Part shown: positions 57,628 through 64,000 of the stretch, piece by piece
Position numbering within the stretch: position 1 is the first letter of the stretch
Layout of the letters: each line of letters starts with the position of its first letter
From: Jeotgalicoccus meleagridis
Lineage (GTDB): Bacteria > Bacillota > Bacilli > Staphylococcales > Salinicoccaceae
Direction of reading: 5' to 3'
Length of the DNA: 64,000 bases
Assembly (NCBI RefSeq): GCF_903994045.1
Contig: NZ_CAJEWD010000008.1
Span: 574,532-638,531 of the forward strand
The notes under the pieces: model-generated
What the model saw: the letters and a program-made list of their open reading frames with translations, nothing else
Database searches by the model: none
Told to the model about the DNA's origin: nothing
Made by a program: the position numbers and the translations under genes

Positions 57628-58583
57628 TTATTTGGCACTTAAAAATAATAGCCGAGTCGTCTTCGTCAGACTAAATAAATAGCCGAATATCACTGGAATC
57701 AGTACCCCAAAGGCTGTAAATTCAAATACAGTTACGTCATAACCCAGTACATTTCTAAAGAATATATTCACAGGTAAATGCAGGTACATAATGACAATTG
57801 AATATCTGCCGATAACTTTGAGTATTTCTTTAATTGGGAACTTAGTAATAAAATTACTGATATAAATGATTGGCATGAAAAACAATAATGGAATGATTAA
57901 ATCTAGCATAACATTATTATAGCTACTCATTTTTAAGTTTAAGTAAAAATTCAAATAACCTGTCTCATTTAGATATATTGTAATGATAATAAGTAACAAT
58001 GAAACCAAAGTTACAATTAAAGAATCATAATATTTCTTTATTAACGGTTTTAAATAATAACCTAAAGAATAATAAGTTAGTGCAATCATGACCACATTTG
58101 CATTCCACGGCCAGTCAAAAGCAATGATATAAGACCAGTGTCCAAGGACGAAAAGTAAGCCGATTACTACAATCTGTATGCCGCGATTAAACATGGAAAT
58201 AATACCAAACAATAGTTGGGTCAGTAGTAAGACCGTAATAAACCAGAAGATTCCATATGGGCCTTGAAGGGAACTTCCTCCGTATATTAAACTAATCAAA
58301 TGCTCTTTAAACATTGATAAATTATCAAAGTTAAATATTAAAAATATCGCTATACCATAAATAAAGTATGGCAACATCATGCGATAGGTTTTTCCCAGGC
58401 AAAATTTAAATAATTTTTAGGCAGGAGTTCCTTAAATAGAATACCAGATAAGAAGAAAAATAAAGGCATTCTAAACCATCCTAAATAGATATCTAAAAAG
58501 TCATGTCCAGCATGTCCAAGTACAACCAAAGTAATGCTGATTGCTTTTGCAATATCTATCCATTCAATTCTTTTCTTTTTCAC
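57628..58583 (-). pseudogene. Acyltransferase-3 family gene, frameshifted
   Basis: Two fragments in different frames join to one acyltransferase_3 protein. The first (GTG at 58583, MKKKRIEWIDIAKAISITLVVLGHAG) ends with a false tail at TGA 58377. The second begins mid-protein at RMMLPYFIYGIAIFLIF and runs to 57628. The first frame reads WEK just before the break and the second resumes KTYRMMLPY. Adding one A to the A5 run (plus-strand T5 at 58389-58393) makes a single 318-residue frame with the DIAK...LVVLGH active site and about ten membrane spans. A sequencing error or phase-variable tract is possible. O-acetylation of an envelope polymer would be the role. Confidence 0.8.
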
Positions 58584-58615
58584 GTAATCACCAATCTGTC
58601 AGCCTTTAATTTCAT

Positions 58616-59425
58616 TTATTGTTGTTTAACTATTCTCTCTAGTTGGTCTAAATTCACAAAACCTATTGAATTTTTTTGATTGAGCTGTACGTAAGAAGGC
58701 AATTTACCATTTGCTTCTAACGCCGTCTTAGTTCTTGTGAATCTACCAATGACCACCATTACCCTATGAACTAATGTTGATAATTCATCCAAAATACCTT
58801 GATTCAATTTAGATACCTCTAAGTGAATAATAGGATTTTTACGATCTTTTGATGGATACATAATTGTTCTAATCCATTTTAACTCACTTTTACTTAACTC
58901 ATCTTTTGTCTTTAATTCTAAGATTAAAAATGGGAAACGGTCTTCATCTTTAAAGGCATTTTGATATTGTAATTTAAAATGATAAAATTCAAAACCATGT
59001 TCTTCATAGCGTACTAGGTACTGCTGTTTTTCTTGTTGAATATAAAAAACAGTGCCATACACTTTTTCTGGATCAATTTCTTCATCTTTAAATTTGTCGA
59101 TGACATTCACGAGCTGTGAATAATCTAGCAGCAATTGACCTGCTTTCCTACCTTCTTCTGGCAGTTTTTGGGTGAGCGTAAGCTCAACCCTATCTGATTT
59201 TATTATCACTTTCTCTTTACCATGGAAAAGAGTGTTTATTTTTAAGTGATGCATTTCTACATATGTATAACCCATAGTATTCAACTGAGGTAAATATGAA
59301 TCAAAAATCAATCTTTTTTCAAGTAGCTTTCCTAAAAGAAAAGAGACTGTGGATTCTTCAGGCACATCTAACTTTATAATCGATATACCTAGGTCGTAAT
59401 CCTTTACTTTTACTTTTAATCTCAA
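58616..59425 (-). CDS. Uncharacterised protein in the ComK-like operon
   Basis: 269 residues from the TTG at 59425, which overlaps the stop of the upstream zincin gene by four bases (TTGA) and has GGAG eight bases upstream. Mixed alpha/beta, no signal peptide or membrane span; basic and acidic residues alternate. I recognise no family. The overlap implies co-translation and a role linked to the membrane metallopeptidase. Confidence 0.6.
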   Translation of the reverse strand: MRLKVKVKDYDLGISIIKLDVPEESTVSFLLGKLLEKRLIFDSYLPQLNTMGYTYVEMHHLKINTLFHGKEKVIIKSDRVELTLTQKLPEEGRKAGQLLLDYSQLVNVIDKFKDEEIDPEKVYGTVFYIQQEKQQYLVRYEEHGFEFYHFKLQYQNAFKDEDRFPFLILELKTKDELSKSELKWIRTIMYPSKDRKNPIIHLEVSKLNQGILDELSTLVHRVMVVIGRFTRTKTALEANGKLPSYVQLNQKNSIGFVNLDQLERIVKQQ

Positions 59426-60942
59426 AGTGCTCGCTCCTTCTCCATATCTAATATTGCTTTTAATATATCGACTCTCAAAGTAACTAAGTCAAGATCCTCA
59501 TACATAGATTGTACTTTAATCGCTTTCAGTTGAGAACTTTTTGATGGAATTTTATCAGTTATAAATTTCGTAAAGGTAATGGCAAAGTCTTCTTTTACAT
59601 TGGTAGCTTGATAAGGAACATAAAAATCAGTCACGTTATTATTGTAAAAACCTTCGAGCTGTACTTTTGATTTATGACTATTATCATACCAATTTTGATC
59701 ATAATGATGCCAAAACCTATTTTGAAAGATTTCAATATTTGTTCCTGTTTTTAAACAAGATAAATCTGTGGTCTCACAAGCACTTGTAAAATCCTCAATT
59801 GTCAAGGAATATATATGTGCAAATTCATGTATTAAATTTCTATATTGAGATACTTTATCGATGTTATCTCTGACATCTATAGCTAAAACAGTGCCTTCTC
59901 TTTTTATAGACACATAAGCTGAAGTATTCCCTTCCCCATCTGAAAACAGCCGATAAGTATCAATATCTTCTAAATACTCATGGGGAAAAATTTCATAAAA
60001 TGTTGTCCATAAGTTTTCATATTCTTGACTGTCAAACGGCATTTCTTGTAACTCTTTTTTGTTAGCCAGTTGCCCATCGACGAGATCATAATCAGTGAAA
60101 GTAGTCCGCGTCCGGTTTTCAAAGAATATATGCTGCTCTTCTCCAAAATTGACATACTGCTCAATTTCTTCTAAGTAGCTATCCCCGACTTCTTGGCACT
60201 CCTTTACCGTTGAACATTCTTCATGATCTATTTCTTTATCCCAATCTATAGACACATGAAAGTCTGGTTTATCTTGATTAATTTCATCTAATATTTTAAA
60301 GCTTCCATAGGCGAGTATAAATAGTAAAAGTCCGAAACAGACTAAATATGTAATAGCACGTAATCCTTTAGATAAATGACTTGCTGGGATTTTTCTATTT
60401 TTTATTTTTTCTTTACCGACAATATTTAAAGATTGGAGGATGGATAATATTTCATCTTGGTATGCTTTATAAGTCGGCAAACCATCTTGACTCATGAGAT
60501 AAATTTCGTCATCTCTTAAGGCTCTAGGTGAAAATTCAGACATAGAAAAAACTAAAAATGGAATCTGTTTATTTACAGCAATATTTTTAATCAATCTAAA
60601 GTCTCGTTCATTAATATCTGTCGTTAAGATAATAAAGTCTATGTCATTTAAATATGTCGCATCACTCATAAAAGTTTCTAAGATATTGGAACCTACTGTA
60701 AAATGGTCATGGTTAATCTCACCGTAATCTAAATCAACATTACGTGCTTTAACCGTAACGCCATTCTTTCTGAGCTCTTTTTTTAATGTTTTAGACTGCT
60801 GATGATTAGTATCCGAAAAGTTACTGTGTAAATAGACTGTATCTTCACTATATTCTGCGATGACCTTAGCGAGGACATGGCCACCGTCTAAAGAATTGTT
60901 CTCTCTTACATAAATGCCTCCAGCGACCAAAATCCTCATCAT
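59422..60942 (-). CDS. Membrane-anchored HExxH metallopeptidase with PfkB-like cytoplasmic domain
   Basis: 506 residues. The N-terminal 180 (MMRILVAGGIYVRENNSLDGGHVLAKV...FIILTTDINERDFRLIKNIAVNKQIPFLVFS) look like a worn PfkB/sugar-kinase fold without a visible catalytic Asp. One transmembrane helix follows (about 194-214). The outer part carries a zinc site H372-E-F-A-H376 and Glu451 in EDFAITFTKF, the gluzincin pattern HExxH...E. Two Cys pairs (243/249, 389/396) suggest disulfides, which fits an outside location. No family name is certain. The start overlaps the ComK-like stop by one base (TGATG). Confidence 0.7.
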   Translation of the reverse strand: MMRILVAGGIYVRENNSLDGGHVLAKVIAEYSEDTVYLHSNFSDTNHQQSKTLKKELRKNGVTVKARNVDLDYGEINHDHFTVGSNILETFMSDATYLNDIDFIILTTDINERDFRLIKNIAVNKQIPFLVFSMSEFSPRALRDDEIYLMSQDGLPTYKAYQDEILSILQSLNIVGKEKIKNRKIPASHLSKGLRAITYLVCFGLLLFILAYGSFKILDEINQDKPDFHVSIDWDKEIDHEECSTVKECQEVGDSYLEEIEQYVNFGEEQHIFFENRTRTTFTDYDLVDGQLANKKELQEMPFDSQEYENLWTTFYEIFPHEYLEDIDTYRLFSDGEGNTSAYVSIKREGTVLAIDVRDNIDKVSQYRNLIHEFAHIYSLTIEDFTSACETTDLSCLKTGTNIEIFQNRFWHHYDQNWYDNSHKSKVQLEGFYNNNVTDFYVPYQATNVKEDFAITFTKFITDKIPSKSSQLKAIKVQSMYEDLDLVTLRVDILKAILDMEKERAL

Positions 60943-61430
60943 CAGCCCTCCTTATTTTTAAAGTAATTAGACATCACAGTCTTATGTTTTATAGTGCGAT
61001 CTAAAATTTGTAAGGTATTGTCATACTGCTTAAGTGCCTTTTTAAAATCATAATCTACTATTACTTCTATCCCCGATATAAAACGTATAAGTAATTTCCC
61101 GTCCTTTTGGATAAATTCTAAAAACTGACTGAGATTCACCCAAAAGATATCTTGATGTTTAGATGAATTTAAAGGGAATAATACAAAATGATATTTTTCA
61201 TCGATAACAATGGGCTGCATTTTATGTATCTTATGTACCAGTTTAACATGTTTACGCTTTGTTTTAAGATCACTTGAATAGAAGTGGATCAATGTATTAT
61301 CAATCCATTTTTCAGAAGTATATGGACTCTTAATCACTTGATCTCGGTAGACTGTTTGTGACAAAAAATCTGAACTGTGTAATGGCTCAATATAAAGAAG
61401 TTGTGGTGTTAAATCAGGTACCGTTAACAT
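60942..61430 (-). CDS. ComK-like regulator
   Basis: 162 residues. From about residue 65 it follows the ComK pattern: HKIHKMQPIVIDEKYHFVLFPLNSSKHQDIFWVNLSQF corresponds to the SHKPPIMVDPSNQIFLFPTLSSTRPQCGWIS region of Bacillus ComK, and ISGIEVIVDYDFKKALKQYDNT to its S/NGK...Y.SF..Q..R segment. SPYTSEKWIDN lies where other ComK proteins read S(S/P)Y(A/T)GR. It is 30 residues shorter than B. subtilis ComK, mainly at the C-terminus. Staphylococcus has ComK paralogues controlling competence. It is divergent from the sigma-factor gene, with TATAAT at plus 61467-61472. Confidence 0.75.
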   Translation of the reverse strand: MLTVPDLTPQLLYIEPLHSSDFLSQTVYRDQVIKSPYTSEKWIDNTLIHFYSSDLKTKRKHVKLVHKIHKMQPIVIDEKYHFVLFPLNSSKHQDIFWVNLSQFLEFIQKDGKLLIRFISGIEVIVDYDFKKALKQYDNTLQILDRTIKHKTVMSNYFKNKEG

Positions 61431-61466
61431 ATCTTCACCTCATGTTCAAATTGATTAACCGTCATA

Positions 61467-61472
61467 ATTATA
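61467..61472 (-). promoter_or_regulatory. Likely -10 of the ComK-like operon
   Basis: Minus-strand TATAAT with a weak TGTTAA 17 bases upstream, 36 bases before the ATG. The opposite-strand sigma-factor gene has TTGTTT-16-TATATT in the same 214-base gap. Confidence 0.45.
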
Positions 61473-61644
61473 ACCTAAGTTAAAGTTATTTAACATTACT
61501 AAACAAAATAATTAACAAAGATGCATTTAATTTGGTTTTAGCTTGTTATTTTATAACTTGATCAAATTGTTTATCTTTTTCAATCTTTTATATTACAAGT
61601 ATCCGGAAAATACTTTAAAAGAATCGATTCGGTTAGGATAAACA

Positions 61645-62121
61645 ATGCTAAACCAGAAAATTAAATCATATGAAGCAATGATACAAAGTATTATCACTAG
61701 CTTGAACATTAGATACGATCAAGATGACTATATGCAAATTGGCAGAATTGCAGTTCTAGAAAGCTTGAATAAGTATGACAAAGACTTAACTAAAGCAACT
61801 GAAGCACAGTTTATCTACACTAAAATCAAGCAGAGACTGATCGATCATATTAGACAAACTTCCCGCTATCAATCTCGCTATCATCTCTATGAAGACACTC
61901 ACTTTGACCTGTTAAGTACTTCTGATGATTATACTAGTCTTGACTTTCATGATTATAATTTAAATGCTAGAGAAGGTATATGGCTCAGTCATGCCTTGGC
62001 AGGTTACTCTCTTCAACACACTGCAAAAGAGCTAGGTGTTAGTTTATCAACTTGTAAAAACATTCGTAAATCGGCCAGAGAAAAATTACGTATTTTATAT
62101 AAAAGGGATATAAGAAATTGA
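61645..62121 (+). CDS. SigS-like sigma-70 family factor
   Basis: 158 residues, the length of S. aureus SigS. Region 2: YDQDDYMQIGRIAVLESLNKYDK...FIYTKIKQRLIDHIRQTSRYQSRY. Region 4: LAGYSLQHTAKELGVSLSTCKNIRKSAREKLR, a helix-turn-helix. It recalls SigS (region 2 ending FTRLNFYLIDLFRQ, region 4 LSLSTIK) and also SigH/ComX-type factors, which drive competence. No anti-sigma factor gene follows directly. The ATG at 61645 has only a weak ribosome site (GGTTAGGATA) and a perfect palindrome GAATCGATTC (61621-61630) lies just before it. Confidence 0.8.
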   Translation: MLNQKIKSYEAMIQSIITSLNIRYDQDDYMQIGRIAVLESLNKYDKDLTKATEAQFIYTKIKQRLIDHIRQTSRYQSRYHLYEDTHFDLLSTSDDYTSLDFHDYNLNAREGIWLSHALAGYSLQHTAKELGVSLSTCKNIRKSAREKLRILYKRDIRN

Positions 62122-62127
62122 ATTTCG

Positions 62128-62156
62128 TTTAAGTTTTCCCCAATGTATGGTATAAT
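62128..62156 (+). promoter_or_regulatory. Promoter of the DUF2187 gene
   Basis: TTTAAG (62128-62133), 17 bases, TATAAT (62151-62156), 37 bases before the ATG. Confidence 0.6.
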
Positions 62157-62193
62157 GTCAGACATTATCGCTAAGTATTGTGGAGGAATTGAC

Positions 62194-62406
62194 ATGGACG
62201 CTAAAAAGAAAGATAAAGAAGAGTTAGATGTAAAAGTAGGTAACATTGTAAAGTTCGACGACATGATTGGTAAAGTTGAAAAAATCAACGACAACTCAGT
62301 CATCGTAGACATTACTATTAATGAGCATTTTGATGAACACGAAATGTTCGAAAAAACAGTCGTAAATCATAAAAGATATGAAATTATTGATGATAAAACT
62401 GAATAA
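62194..62406 (+). CDS. DUF2187 family protein (YkvS-like)
   Basis: 70-residue protein from the ATG at 62194, which has TGGAGGA upstream; a longer frame is not needed. KVGNIVKFDDMIGKVEKINDNSVIVDIT and VVNHKRYEII match the small beta-rich DUF2187 proteins of Firmicutes. Function unknown. Monocistronic, with promoter and terminator. Confidence 0.85.
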   Translation: MDAKKKDKEELDVKVGNIVKFDDMIGKVEKINDNSVIVDITINEHFDEHEMFEKTVVNHKRYEIIDDKTE

Positions 62407-62417
62407 GTAAACAGATT

Positions 62418-62444
62418 ACGAATGGTTTTGCCATTCGTTTTTTA
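62418..62444 (+). terminator. Terminator after the DUF2187 gene
   Basis: ACGAATGG / CCATTCGT stem followed by TTTTTTA. Confidence 0.92.
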
Positions 62445-62520
62445 TTGCTTCCATTGACATTGTTAGGCCATAAATATATATTTACATTAAAGTTGAAAAT
62501 CTCATAAAGTGGGTTTGTAT

Positions 62521-63600
62521 ATGAAAAAAATTCTTTGGACTATCTTTATTATCTTAGCCGTGATCCTCATTGCGGCCCTGGTTTATATTCTTTACCTGTT
62601 TAACATTTTTAACAGCGGTTTTTCAGGATCATATGAAGAAATTGATCGAGATCGTTCTGAACTTCGTGTTGACGATGTTGATGCCTCAAACGACAGCTTT
62701 ACAGTATTAATCCTCGGTATCGATGCTGATGCTGAAAGAACACAAGATGGTCAGATCAATGCTGATAATTTCCGTTCGGATAGTATGATTTTAGCAACAT
62801 TTGACCGCGAGAATGACGATGTCAAAATGGTAAATATCCCACGTGATACACTAGCCTACATTGGCTCCGTTAATTATTTTGATAAGATCAACCATGCCCA
62901 TGCCTTCGGTGGACCCGTTGGTTCTATGGAAGCTGTTGAATCCTTACTCAATGTTCCAGTCGACTATTTTGTCAGAGTAGACATGAACGCAGTCGTTGAA
63001 ATTGTTGATGCGATTGGTGGCGTTGACTTTGAAGTGCCTTATGAAATGAATGGTTTACAACCAGGCATGCAGCACTTAGACGGTGAACAAGCACTAGCAG
63101 TTATCCGTAATAGAAGCATCGACTCTGATTTAGGTCGTGGCGTTAGACAGATGGAACTCATTGAAGCAGTGATTAAACAAGCACAATCACTCAGCACACT
63201 GTCGCAAGTTGATGATTTAATTAAGATCTTTACTAGTAATACTAGCCATAACTTTGCAACATCAGACATACGTTCACTCGCTTCTCATTATTTATTTAAC
63301 GATGTTACTTTTGAATCGACTCAGTTACAAGGAACAGGCTTTACTAGTGAGTCAAATGGAATCTATTATGCTTGGCCAGATGAAGAGCACCTATTTGCTT
63401 TATCGAACTCAATTAGAGAAATCTTAGCTCTTGATCCATCGACTGCCAATGACTTGATTAGTATTAGACTGTCAGATCAAATACAGCCAGTTACAGAAGT
63501 CAGTACTGACCTTCTAGAAAATTACGAATTGGAAAATCCACCAGCTTATACTGAAGAAGGTGCGACTAACCAATATGGAGACGGCTTTGGAATTGAATAA
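62521..63600 (+). CDS. Second LytR-CpsA-Psr (LCP) family protein
   Basis: 359 residues from the ATG at 62521; a GTG four codons upstream is the alternative. N-terminal membrane helix (about 4-28), then an LCP domain with FTVLILGID, FRSDSMILATFD, VKMVNIPRDTLAYI, KINHAHAFGGP and RNRSIDSDLGRGVRQ, so the phosphate-binding arginines are kept. It is a close paralogue of the LCP protein at 46801-48156 but lacks its long Asn/Glu-rich tail and has a short C-terminus ending QYGDGFGIE. Wall attachment of a teichoic-type polymer is the expected role. Confidence 0.92.
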   Translation: MKKILWTIFIILAVILIAALVYILYLFNIFNSGFSGSYEEIDRDRSELRVDDVDASNDSFTVLILGIDADAERTQDGQINADNFRSDSMILATFDRENDDVKMVNIPRDTLAYIGSVNYFDKINHAHAFGGPVGSMEAVESLLNVPVDYFVRVDMNAVVEIVDAIGGVDFEVPYEMNGLQPGMQHLDGEQALAVIRNRSIDSDLGRGVRQMELIEAVIKQAQSLSTLSQVDDLIKIFTSNTSHNFATSDIRSLASHYLFNDVTFESTQLQGTGFTSESNGIYYAWPDEEHLFALSNSIREILALDPSTANDLISIRLSDQIQPVTEVSTDLLENYELENPPAYTEEGATNQYGDGFGIE

Positions 63601-63612
63601 TAAGAACAAAGT

Positions 63613-63649
63613 AAGACAGCCTGGAAAAATCTTTCCAGGCTGTCTTTTA
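63613..63649. terminator. Bidirectional terminator
   Basis: GACAGCCTGGAAA / TTTCCAGGCTGTC hairpin with T tail between the convergent second LCP gene and the partial gene. Confidence 0.93.
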
Positions 63650-64000
63650 TATATACCGATGAACTAAGTCCAGATATTCGATATCTTCTCTTAAATTGGC
63701 AAACTCTTTATCTCTAATTGCAACGCTATGTCCTAGATACTCAAAAGTATTGACTCTAGTTTTAAATCTTAAATCAAGTTCCATGATACGACCATTGTGC
63801 ACATGATGATATAAAGGTACTGCCTCACCATGAACTCGAGTTGTAGAAAACTGAGAGGTTTGTTTAGAATAATCTGTTTCAACTTCGCTTGCTGTGATTA
63901 AAATCCCTACCCCTTCCATGCTTTTTTTCAATTCTTCAATATGCTGATCATCGAGGTAATTGGAAACAAACACTATAACATAGTCTGGATTTTCAAGGCT
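63647..64000 (-). CDS. Uncharacterised protein, 5' end cut by window
   Basis: The frame is open from base 64000 down to the stop at 63647 (117 residues visible); a GTG at 63973 is in frame but nothing marks it as the start. The visible part begins SLENPDYVIVFVSNYLDD and continues with alpha/beta sequence, ending in LREDIEYLDLVHRYI. I recognise no family from this C-terminal fragment. Confidence 0.6.
   Translation of the reverse strand, partial: SLENPDYVIVFVSNYLDDQHIEELKKSMEGVGILITASEVETDYSKQTSQFSTTRVHGEAVPLYHHVHNGRIMELDLRFKTRVNTFEYLGHSVAIRDKEFANLREDIEYLDLVHRYI

Overview
The window is a low-GC Firmicutes chromosome segment, most likely from the family Staphylococcaceae but outside the core genus Staphylococcus (a Jeotgalicoccus/Nosocomiicoccus/Salinicoccus-type organism is my best guess). 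This rests on gene order that I recognise from Staphylococcus: folD/purD, ptsHI, cydAB-ktrC, rnjA-rpoY, def and pdhABCD lie in the same neighbourhood, and an msrR-like LCP gene is followed by a DUF2538 gene and a GNAT gene. Genus and species cannot be fixed from the sequence alone. I see no rRNA, tRNA, insertion sequence, prophage or CRISPR array.

Layout. (1) 1-6500: branched-chain amino acid synthesis on the minus strand. ilvB-ilvN-ilvC sit behind a T-box leader (probably leucine) and a CodY-like box; ilvD is in a separate unit with a bile-acid/2-oxoacid-type (BASS) transporter. (2) 6650-17500: a small membrane protein, UPF0223, the pyruvate dehydrogenase operon pdhABCD, a YkyA-type lipoprotein, peptide deformylase, a free-standing 31-residue cationic peptide gene, rpoY and RNase J1. 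(3) 16800-30700: KtrC, cytochrome bd (cydAB, with a Rex-like box), an MFS protein, the general PTS proteins HPr and enzyme I, a HutG-like ureohydrolase, a polytopic membrane protein, and purD divergent from folD, with the rest of the purine cluster that sits between them in Staphylococcus absent. A Na/Ca exchanger and a secreted Ig-like protein follow. (4) 30700-36400: a PfpI-type stress protein, two lipoproteins, an SLC13 carrier and GDPD. (5) 34800-46700: wall teichoic acid genes: tarA, tarH, tarG, a TarF-like enzyme, tagD, tarB, a large 880-residue glycerophosphotransferase and two GT4 glycosyltransferases. tagD is present and no ribitol genes (tarI/tarJ) are seen here, so a poly(glycerol phosphate) polymer is inferred. 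(6) 46800-49100: LCP ligase, DUF2538 and GNAT. (7) 49100-58600: a second, self-contained surface-polymer operon with its own TagG/TagH-type ABC exporter, a GT4 enzyme, two very large paralogous glycosyltransferase-like proteins and three small unknown or coiled-coil proteins. A frameshifted acyltransferase-3 gene lies upstream. (8) 58600-62100: a ComK-like regulator heading an operon with a membrane-anchored HExxH metallopeptidase and an unknown protein, divergent from a SigS-like sigma factor. (9) 62100-64000: DUF2187, a second LCP ligase and a partial unknown gene.

Working picture. The right half is a cell-envelope region: precursor activation (TagD), linkage and polymer assembly (TarA/B/F/L-like), export (two ABC systems), possible O-acylation, and attachment to peptidoglycan by two LCP proteins that flank the second polymer locus. 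The least familiar parts are the second polymer operon (49130-57476) and the ComK-like/zincin/sigma-factor cluster (58616-62121).
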